NCBI GenBank assembly: GCA_030045295.1
Contig: JASIGD010000353.1
Span: 1 to 15,235 of the forward strand
DNA: 15,235 bases
Source: Streptosporangiaceae bacterium
GTDB lineage: Bacteria > Actinomycetota > Actinomycetes > Streptosporangiales > Streptosporangiaceae
Direction of reading: 5' to 3'
Position 1 is the first letter of the stretch; every line of letters starts with the position of its first letter. A program made the position numbers and the translations under genes. A model generated the notes under the pieces. It was given only the letters and a program-made list of their open reading frames with translations. It was not told the origin of the DNA and did not search any database. Of the stretch, positions 6,997 through 12,566 are shown one piece after another.

Positions 6997-7595
6997 CTGG
7001 TACCTCCGCTGGTCGGGTCTCACGACCCGCTCACCACGGGTCTGCAGGGCGTCGGGGTTGTCCGGGGTTGTCCCGCCGCTACATGCCAGGGAGTCTAACG
7101 CTGCCTAAGCCCACGGCCGCTAGCGGCCTGATAGCGGGGCGCGAGTGCCGCGCCGGGTTACACCGCCCGGTCCCGTGTGCTCTTCGGCCTGGGCATCACT
7201 TCCTTCGTGGTGCTCGTTTCGATTGTCTCGATGCGACCGTATGTCGAGACATCCTTGCCGTCGCCCTATTGCCGCCAATCGCGATTCATCTCGCGCCCTC
7301 GGTGGTAGCGGGTAACTCCGGGTTCCCCATCAACGGCGGCAAAGTGGGCACACCCAGGCCATCCTGGCCGACTTGTCACCGTTGATACTGCTGACCCAGT
7401 TCAGGCTGATTCCGCTGTCCGCAAAACCTGGCCCGCAGGCAGACCCGCGACCCGGCTCAGGCTATTCCAGCTGGGCGGTAACTCACCTCGCTGCGCGAAG
7501 GTGACACCCGTCCTCTGGCAGGCGCGCGTAGCCTAGCTCGAGAAACTGGACTGGACACGGTCCGGCCGGGACCCGCTCAGCGACGGAGGATCGCC
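6997..7595. other. Gene-free stretch, 599 bp, with an inverted repeat
   Basis: No frame on either strand shows family-like sequence. The longest frame here (6981-7385, plus) is rich in Gly, Arg and Pro and has no recognisable motif. The stretch contains the perfect inverted repeat at 7224-7251. Its right end holds a good ribosome-binding site (GGAGGATCG) for the gene at 7596, and a TAGCCT hexamer near 7531 that could be a -10 box. Much of it may be decayed DNA. Confidence 0.45.
7224..7251. repeat. Perfect 8+8 bp inverted repeat, possible operator
   Basis: TGTCTCGA (7224-7231) and its exact reverse complement TCGAGACA (7244-7251) are separated by 12 bases, so the half-site centres are 20 bp apart, about two helical turns. 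That geometry would suit a dimeric repressor or activator. It is about 345 bp before the isomerase-like gene and about 230 bp upstream of the VOC gene, so the target is unclear. It could also be the end of a decayed mobile element. Confidence 0.4.
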
Positions 7596-8198
7596 ATGGA
7601 GTACCTCGTCACGATGACAACCCGTATTCCGGACGGGACGCCGGAGCAGGCGGTCGACGACGTCCGCGCCCGCGAGGCCGCACATTCGCGTGACCTGGCC
7701 ACGGCGGGTCAGCTGCTGCGGTTGTGGCGCCCGCCGCTGCAGCCGGGCGAATGGCGCAGTCTCGGCCTGTTCGCCGCCGCCGACGCCGACCAGCTCCAGC
7801 AGATCCTGGTTTCGATGCCGCTGAAGATCTGGCGAACCGACCAGGTGACGCCGCTCGCGCCGCACCCCAACGACCCGGACCCGAGCACCCGGCCAGGCCA
7901 GTCAGGCGCCGAATTCCTGGCCACCTTCGCGGTCACCATCCCGGATGGCACGCCCCGCCAGGCCGTGGATGACGTCCAGGCGCGCGAGGCCGCACGCGCG
8001 CGCGAACTGGCTGACCAGGGACACCTCGAGCGGCTGTGGGCACTTCCGGGTCGGGGACGCGCTCTCGGCTTGTACCGGGCCAGAGACAGCGAAGAGATGG
8101 AAGCCATCGTGAAAGCGCTCCCGCTCGACCCCTGGATGACGACGGAACTCACACCGCTCACGCCGCACCCCAGCGATCCCGCGACCATGAGCACTTGA
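7596..8198 (+). CDS. Tandem-duplicated muconolactone-isomerase-like protein
   Basis: This 200-residue protein consists of two homologous halves of about 90 residues joined by a Pro/Ser/Gly linker (residues 95-105). Half one starts EYLVTMTTRIPDGTP and half two EFLATFAVTIPDGTP. Both continue QAVDDV.AREA...R.LA..G.L.RLW, have a Leu-Gly-Leu-(Phe/Tyr) strand, and close with a ...PL..W.T...TPL.PHP.DP tail. This is the ferredoxin-like fold of muconolactone delta-isomerase/YciI-type proteins. The single-domain enzyme forms oligomers and isomerises muconolactone in the beta-ketoadipate pathway. No other genes of that pathway are here, so the real substrate is open. The start has a GGAGGATCG ribosome-binding site. 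The SDR gene follows after 13 bases, almost certainly in the same operon. Confidence 0.82.
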   Translation: MEYLVTMTTRIPDGTPEQAVDDVRAREAAHSRDLATAGQLLRLWRPPLQPGEWRSLGLFAAADADQLQQILVSMPLKIWRTDQVTPLAPHPNDPDPSTRPGQSGAEFLATFAVTIPDGTPRQAVDDVQAREAARARELADQGHLERLWALPGRGRALGLYRARDSEEMEAIVKALPLDPWMTTELTPLTPHPSDPATMST

Positions 8199-8211
8199 GA
8201 ACGGAGAAGCC

Positions 8212-8928
8212 GTGACCGAAACGGTGCAGAAGGTAGCCGTCATCACGGGCGGCTCGCAGGGAATCGGCGCCGGCCTCGTCGACGCGTACCGGCAGCGAGG
8301 CTGGGCGGTCGTGGCGAATTCTCTCCGCATTAAGGCGTCGAAGGACCCGGACATCCTCACCGTCCAGGGCGACGTCTCCGAACAGGCCACCGCTGACCGG
8401 ATCATGAGCCAGGCGCTTGAATGCTTCGGCCGCGTCGACACCCTGGTCAACAACGCAGGCGTCTTCGTCGCCAAGCCTTTCACCGACTACACCGCCGAGG
8501 ATTACGCGCTGGTCACCGGCGTCAACCTCGCTGGATTCTTCTGGCTGACCCAGCGCGCTATCGGCCAGATGCTCAAGCAGCACGGCGGCCATGTCGTCAA
8601 CGTCAGCGCCAGCATCGCGGCCCACGCAGACTCCGTGGAGCCGACCGCGCTGACCGCGCTGACCAAGGGCGGCCTCGCCGCGGTCACTAAATCGCTGGCC
8701 GTCGAGTACGCTTCCCGCGGCATCCGCGTCAATGCCGTCGCGCCAGGCATCACCCAGACCCCGCTGCAGCCGCCCGAGTCCTACACGCCCGAGGCGCTCG
8801 CGGGGAAACTGCCCCCGCTCGGGCGCGTGGGTCAGGTCAGTGACATCGTGGACGGCATTCTGTACTTGGAGTCAGCGCTGTACGTCACCGGAGAGATCCT
8901 GTACATCGACGGCGGCCGGACCGCGTAA
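8212..8928 (+). CDS. SDR-family oxidoreductase with altered catalytic tetrad
   Basis: This 238-residue protein has the classical short-chain dehydrogenase layout. The nucleotide-binding loop is TGGSQGIG (residues 12-19), NNAG is at 80-83, and the active-site strand is VVNVSAS (about 128-134). The helix carrying Lys152 follows, then VAPGITQTPL after strand 6 and YVTGEILYIDGG near the C-terminus. The family size of about 240-250 fits. The usual Tyr of the YxxxK motif is replaced by Thr148 (TALTK). Loss of this Tyr normally removes or greatly alters dehydrogenase activity, although some SDR subfamilies with changed residues still work. The start is the GTG at 8212, with GGAGAAG upstream. It lies 13 bases after the isomerase-like gene, so the two are probably co-translated and act on related compounds. 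Confidence 0.87.
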   Translation: MTETVQKVAVITGGSQGIGAGLVDAYRQRGWAVVANSLRIKASKDPDILTVQGDVSEQATADRIMSQALECFGRVDTLVNNAGVFVAKPFTDYTAEDYALVTGVNLAGFFWLTQRAIGQMLKQHGGHVVNVSASIAAHADSVEPTALTALTKGGLAAVTKSLAVEYASRGIRVNAVAPGITQTPLQPPESYTPEALAGKLPPLGRVGQVSDIVDGILYLESALYVTGEILYIDGGRTA

Positions 8929-9003
8929 TCGCCGCTCGGATGCAGTGGACTGAGCGAGCTGCGCCGCGCTGGAACAGTGAGCTGGTGTTATGCACCGCGG
9001 CGG

Positions 9004-9111
9004 TCAGCGTACCCGGGCTCGGCGGACGATGATGACGTGTACGGCCTCAGTGTGGGCGCGCCGGGCGGTCTCCGGCCCGGTGCCCGGGCTGCCACCGATC
9101 ACCACGACCGT
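9004..9111 (-). pseudogene. Remnant of a second SDR-type Rossmann nucleotide-binding start
   Basis: The minus-strand frame 9111-9004 reads TVVVIGGSPGTGPETARRA and then EAVHVIIVRRARVR before a TGA. This resembles the first roughly 35 residues of an SDR protein (strand 1, glycine-rich loop GGSxGxG, helix, strand 2). The loop Ile is replaced by Thr, and everything after strand 2 is gone. It abuts the flavoprotein remnant in another frame. The piece is short, so the family call is moderate. Confidence 0.5.
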
Positions 9112-9305
9112 CTACGCGGCCAGCTCTGGTTCTCGCCTGGCCGGAAAGCAGCAGCGACTTTGACGGAATGCAGACCCAGTACGAGCATTCACCGCCGACG
9201 AGCTCCCGCTCCACGACAGCGACACGCAGTCCGCGCAGCCAGCGCCCCGGCGCAAGGCTCGCCAGCCGCCCCGCCGCCAAACACGATCACGTCGTAATCG
9301 GTCAT
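9112..9305 (-). pseudogene. Frameshifted N-terminal remnant of a flavoprotein disulfide oxidoreductase
   Basis: The ATG at 9305 starts MTDYDVIVFGGGAAGEPCAGALA, a FAD-binding Rossmann start. Homology then shifts by one frame near 9236 and continues as RGLRVAVVERELVGGECSYW and VCIPSKSLL. This is the beginning of a pyridine-nucleotide-disulfide oxidoreductase of the dihydrolipoamide-dehydrogenase/mercuric-reductase type. The second redox-active Cys is present (xCIPSK), but the first (CxxxxC) has to come from GECSYWVC. Nothing of the remaining roughly 400 residues exists. Its ATG overlaps the stop of the upstream VOC gene by four bases (ATGA), so the two were once a translationally coupled operon. 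Confidence 0.7.
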
Positions 9306-9925
9306 CTTGGCAGCTCCGTACCGGCCTGCTCCGCCACCATGTACGCGGCATACCAGTCGGGCCAGTCGGGGTCTGCCTTGCCGATGCGCTTTTCGTGCTC
9401 GCCGTGCGCGGCCGCCGCCCGCCGAAGCGCGCTCGCCAGGTCCGCCGTGGATGCGAATGCCGTCTCAGCGGCGTCGATCCGGCCGGGCAGCCGCGTCGTC
9501 ACCTCCTGCAGCAGCCAGCCGTTGCCGTCTGGGTCGCTGAACGTAGCGAACGAGCCGTAGCTGGCGTGATCGGGCGCGCGCCCGCTTACACGTCCGCTCG
9601 TGCCGTCAGGCTGGAACTGAGCGCCTGGCGTCCCGGCATGGAACACCTCGCTGACCTCGGCACCATGGGCAGCGAGCTCGTCGCGCGCCGCCTCGATATC
9701 GGGGACGACCAGGTAGAGGCCCTGGGCCGAGCCGGGCTCGGCCGAGGTGATCCTCGTGCCGAATTGGATCGAGCACCCCGAGCCGGGGGGCGTGAACTGG
9801 ACGACGCGGAAGCCGTTATCGAACGGGAAGTCGGCGTCGAGCCTCCACCCGAGTCTCCCGTAGAACTCCTTGGCGCGATCTGCATCCGAGACGGGGATGA
9901 CCGCCACCTCGAGCTTCATGTCCAC
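9302..9925 (-). CDS. VOC-superfamily protein with C-terminal WDWYAAYM-type extension
   Basis: This 207-residue protein begins MDMKLEVAVIPVSDADRAKEF, a VOC beta-alpha-beta module (YGRLGWRLDADF), followed by VVQFTPPGSGCSIQFG. A second module has GLYLVVPDIEAARDELAAHGAEVSEVFH and FATFSDPDGNGWLLQEV, with a C-terminal Glu at the usual metal-ligand place. After about residue 140 comes a helical tail with PDWPDWYAAYM, a motif often attached to actinobacterial VOC proteins or seen alone. The GTG at 9925 is chosen because AGGAG lies 8 bases before it; the ATG at 9919 is the alternative. The role is probably small-molecule binding or conversion, substrate unknown. The next gene in the operon, a flavoprotein oxidoreductase starting inside this gene's stop codon, is broken. 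Confidence 0.86.
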   Translation of the reverse strand: MDMKLEVAVIPVSDADRAKEFYGRLGWRLDADFPFDNGFRVVQFTPPGSGCSIQFGTRITSAEPGSAQGLYLVVPDIEAARDELAAHGAEVSEVFHAGTPGAQFQPDGTSGRVSGRAPDHASYGSFATFSDPDGNGWLLQEVTTRLPGRIDAAETAFASTADLASALRRAAAAHGEHEKRIGKADPDWPDWYAAYMVAEQAGTELPR

Positions 9926-10045
9926 GCTGTCGGCTCCTCTTCCTGCGCCGTCGGTTGCCCGTGCCGGTGCCACCGGGCCGACCGTACACCGCGGGCCGGT
10001 CCTGGCATCCACCTTCACGCCAGTCTTCGCCGAAGTCCATATAAA

Positions 10046-10072
10046 AATTCACTAAATCGGCTAGAAAAGCCG
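10046..10072 (-). terminator. Stem-loop plus T-rich tail downstream of the double SnoaL gene
   Basis: On the minus strand CGGCT, loop TTTCT, AGCCG (10072-10058) forms a 5-bp stem followed by an AT-rich tail that includes ATTTTT. It lies about 45 bases after the stop of the 10115 gene. In a very GC-rich window this AT island is unusual. It could instead supply a -10 region (TATAT near 10040) for the VOC gene downstream. Confidence 0.35.
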
Positions 10073-10114
10073 GGAACTCTCGGGTCCTTCAGGCCAGGGA
10101 CAGCCCGGCCATGA

Positions 10115-10978
10115 TCAGGCAAACCCCGGTGACCACTGTTGTTGCGCAGCTACCTCGGGGGGCGGTTCGATGTCGTCGTAGACGCGGGCTGCGGCCAGCA
10201 GCCCGTCCGGGCCGCGTTCGTAGACGCCGATTCCTGCCTGGGGCGGCAGGTCGTGGCTGCCCCAGCGGACGCAGTTGTATTCCAGGGCGCAGCGCACGCC
10301 GTCGTCGGTCACGGCGCAATGTTCCAGGCCGATACCGCCGCCTGCGCCGAAGCAACCGGTGAAGAACGAGCGAAGCTCAGCAGCACCGCGGGTGTAACGC
10401 GGGCCGAAGGGGCCACGGAAGTATCCGTCCGGCGCGAAGGCGCGCACCACCGCTTCGGCGTCACCATCGGCCAGCGCGGCGTGGTAACGCCCGATGACAT
10501 CGCCAAGATGAGCGGGCCCCGGCTTGAGCAGGGCGGCCCGGACGTGGCGCCGCTCGTCGACCGGCCACTGGCTGCAGTAGGTGCGGAACACGACCGACCG
10601 GTCGTCGGGGGACTCGGCGACAACCGCCACCGGCCACACCAGCTCCTGCCCGCCATGGTTCAGGTGGGCCAGAAGTTCTACCACAGCCCGCCCGTGGGCG
10701 ACGGTAGACGCCACGTTCTCGGTACTGGCGTGCAGGCCGGCCAGCCAGGACAGATTGCGGCTGACGAACCGCCGTACCTGCCGATGGCCGCGGACCTCTC
10801 CGGCGCGAGGATCATAGATCACCACCTCGCCCGGCCACGCCGTCTCCAGAAGGCGAGGGTCACCCTTGTTCAGTGCGGCGAAGTATTGTCCGACTGGATC
10901 AGCCTGGCCAGCGGCACGGGTCTGGCTGCGCGCCAGCTCCACGGCGCTGGCGAACTCCGGAAACCAGGGCATCCACAT
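10115..10978 (-). CDS. Protein with two SnoaL/NTF2-like domains
   Basis: This 287-residue protein contains two NTF2-like halves. The first (about residues 28-125) has DPVGQYFAALNKGDPRLLETAWPGEVVIYDPRAGEVRGHRQVRRFV and the strand AVVELLAHLNHGGQELVWPVAVVAES. The second (about 160-265) has DVIGRYHAALADGDAEAVVRAFAPDGYFRGPFG, AAELRSFFTGCFG and a strand series ending GLLAAARVYDDIEPP. Each shows the helix-helix-strand opening of SnoaL-type domains. The protein is soluble, with no signal peptide. Substrates are unknown; such proteins often bind lipophilic small molecules. The ATG at 10978 is preferred, with a short CACGGAG before it. A GTG at 11029 would add 17 residues but has its GGAG only one base away. 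Confidence 0.82.
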   Translation of the reverse strand: MWMPWFPEFASAVELARSQTRAAGQADPVGQYFAALNKGDPRLLETAWPGEVVIYDPRAGEVRGHRQVRRFVSRNLSWLAGLHASTENVASTVAHGRAVVELLAHLNHGGQELVWPVAVVAESPDDRSVVFRTYCSQWPVDERRHVRAALLKPGPAHLGDVIGRYHAALADGDAEAVVRAFAPDGYFRGPFGPRYTRGAAELRSFFTGCFGAGGGIGLEHCAVTDDGVRCALEYNCVRWGSHDLPPQAGIGVYERGPDGLLAAARVYDDIEPPPEVAAQQQWSPGFA

Positions 10979-11100
10979 CTCCGTGCTTACCTGCGGCGCG
11001 GACAGTATCCGCCCACCGTCGTTCTTCACGCTCCGGCAACATCGTCATCCCAGCACCGGCCAAATGAAAGCCTACGCCAGCCAGTGTCCGGCCGCCGGGG

Positions 11101-11328
11101 GTCAGTGACCGGCGGTCTTGCGACCGCCCGGTCAGCGTGGACAGCATCCGCGCCGCCGCCGCGGCCGTCCTGGGTGCCTCCGTGGTGATCCCGGCCCACT
11201 ACGACGGATGGGCTCACTTCACCGAAGGACGCGATGACCTCGTCCGCGGCTTCGATGACGCGGGCCTGCGCGCACTGCTCCACCTCGGCAATCACGCAAG
11301 CTGGGTCCCCCTCCGGCCCCGACGGTGA
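11101..11328 (+). pseudogene. C-terminal remnant of an MBL-fold metallo-hydrolase
   Basis: The open frame reads PVSVDSIRAAAAAVLGASVV and then IPAHYDGWAHFTEGRDDLVRG, FDDAGLRALLHL, ending with PLRPRR and a TGA. This is the C-terminal end of the UlaG-like/MBL-fold hydrolases, including the late metal-binding His of the P(A/I)HY.GWAHF motif. The N-terminal roughly 200 residues with the HxHxDH metal site are missing, and no start fits: the GTG at 11137 lies inside the homologous part. It therefore cannot be a functional hydrolase. It lies between the divergently transcribed SnoaL and hydrolase genes. Confidence 0.65.
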
Positions 11329-11572
11329 TCTACCGTTAAGGCGCGCGAACCCCGCAGCGGGATGCTCGGCCACTGCCACCGCGCGCCGAACAACCCTTTC
11401 GGGCGCAGCGAAGTAGCCCGCCGTTGAGACCGGTACCGTCCGTATCAGGCGGTTAGCGAACGTCGTTTGGCACTTTGCGTTGAGCTGCCAGGGGCGCAGA
11501 TGAATTGGCCGTCGCCTTGTGGGGCACCGGTGCTATGACCGACCTGGGGTCGCGCATGCGCGATGGAACGCA

Positions 11573-11578
11573 TACCTT
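11573..11578 (+). promoter_or_regulatory. Putative -10 box for leaderless alpha/beta hydrolase mRNA
   Basis: TACCTT fits TAnnnT and is 6 bases upstream of the GTG at 11585, the same spacing as at the methyltransferase. No ribosome-binding site is visible before this GTG. No clear -35 was seen. Confidence 0.4.
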
Positions 11579-11584
11579 GACCGC

Positions 11585-12328
11585 GTGACATCGCACACGG
11601 ACGGAATACGTGTCGAGCAGGGGATAGCCTACGGACACGGCCAGGCCCTTGACGTCTACACGCCGCCGGACACCGCCGATGTACGTGTCGTGCTGCTGTG
11701 GCACGGCGTAGGTGCCAACGAGCGGGACGTTCTGGAACCGCTCGCGCGCACGGCGGCGGCGCTGGGCGTGACCGTCTTCGTGCCGGACTGGCACTCCGGT
11801 ACGGCGGACGGCGGGCGTGACCAGTTGCTCGCCTCGCTCAGCTTCACCCGGCGGCGTGTCGTCGAATCCGGCGGCGATGACAGTGCCATCGTGCTGGCGG
11901 GATGGTCGCGGGGCGGGAAGGCCGCGGCGGGGCTGGCCATCAATCCTTCGGCGGTGAACGGCTGGCAGCCCTCCGCAGTCGTCTGCCTGGGGTCGGGGTT
12001 CAAGAACCCCGCACCCACCACGGGCAACTCCGTGCTCACGGACCTGACGTGGACTACCGCTGCGCCCGTCCCGTTCTGGCTCGTGCACGGCGCCAAAGAT
12101 CCCGTGGTGGACATCTCCCAGTCACGCGAATTCGCCGCATTGCTGGCCCGGCATGGCTGGCCGGTTCACCTTGACGAGGTACCCACGGATCACGCTGGAG
12201 TGGTCATGGCTCACTATGACCCGCAGATCCAGCGGTGCCGCCCGGCCACCGACCGCGCCGCAATCGAAGGCGGGCGGCTGTCGGCACACGTCATGTACGC
12301 CGCCGCGTCAGGCACGAACACGAATTGA
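11585..12328 (+). CDS. Alpha/beta hydrolase
   Basis: This 247-residue protein has the alpha/beta-hydrolase layout. It starts with a strand ALDVYTPPD, the oxyanion region LLWHGVGANERD, and then VTVFVPDW. The nucleophile elbow is LAGWSRGG (G-x-S-x-G, Ser108). A strand WLVHGAKDPVVD carries the acid Asp172, and a late His203 sits in PTDHAGV, so the catalytic triad is complete. The sequence resembles dienelactone-hydrolase or esterase types more than lipases. The substrate is unknown, and no signal peptide is present. I prefer GTG 11585 because the conserved part starts close after it and the promoter-like TACCTT sits 6 bases upstream. A longer frame from 11519 would add 22 residues of unlikely sequence. 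Confidence 0.83.
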   Translation: MTSHTDGIRVEQGIAYGHGQALDVYTPPDTADVRVVLLWHGVGANERDVLEPLARTAAALGVTVFVPDWHSGTADGGRDQLLASLSFTRRRVVESGGDDSAIVLAGWSRGGKAAAGLAINPSAVNGWQPSAVVCLGSGFKNPAPTTGNSVLTDLTWTTAAPVPFWLVHGAKDPVVDISQSREFAALLARHGWPVHLDEVPTDHAGVVMAHYDPQIQRCRPATDRAAIEGGRLSAHVMYAAASGTNTN

Positions 12329-12367
12329 GGATGGCCAACTCGGCCAATCTGACGCACCCGCTGAGAC

Positions 12368-12393
12368 GGGGCAGCTCCACGGGGCAGCTCCAG
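12368..12393 (+). repeat. Tandem 13-bp repeat between genes
   Basis: Two adjacent copies of GGGGCAGCTCCA plus one variable base (C then G) are followed by the start of a third copy (GGGGCA). The repeat lies in the spacer between the hydrolase and the 510-residue protein gene. It may be slippage, or binding sites arrayed for a regulator; no further evidence. Confidence 0.45.
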
Positions 12394-12430
12394 GGGCAAG
12401 GAAACTGCGTCAGCTCAGCTGAAAGGGGAC

Positions 12431-12550
12431 ATGAATCCGGCCACCAGCCGGAGCGCTGTCGGCAGCGATCGGCGACTTCCCGACAGGCGCGTAGCCAGCG
12501 TGTCATTGACAATCGCCGGCTGCTTTGTTAGCACAGTCCGGTTGGAGTGA
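12431..12550 (+). CDS. Possible small ORF, 39 residues
   Basis: An ATG at 12431 follows an unusually good ribosome-binding site (GAAAGGGGAC). The frame runs 39 codons to a TGA at 12550, 16 bases before the start of the large downstream gene. The peptide is Arg/Ser-rich with a short hydrophobic segment, SLTIAGCFVSTV, near its end. It matches nothing I know. It could be a leader peptide, a decayed gene start or chance. Confidence 0.25.
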   Translation: MNPATSRSAVGSDRRLPDRRVASVSLTIAGCFVSTVRLE

Positions 12551-12566
12551 ACCGACGACGGAGCCG

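Noticed and set aside
7302..7385. Possible transposase remnant ending KVGTPRPSWPTCHR
   Set aside because: The phrase is faintly reminiscent of sequence near insertion elements, but there is no catalytic motif, terminal repeat or target duplication to support it.
10139..11188. 349-codon plus-strand frame
   Set aside because: Antisense to the double SnoaL gene, which has clear domain sequence; composition typical of a GC-rich shadow frame.
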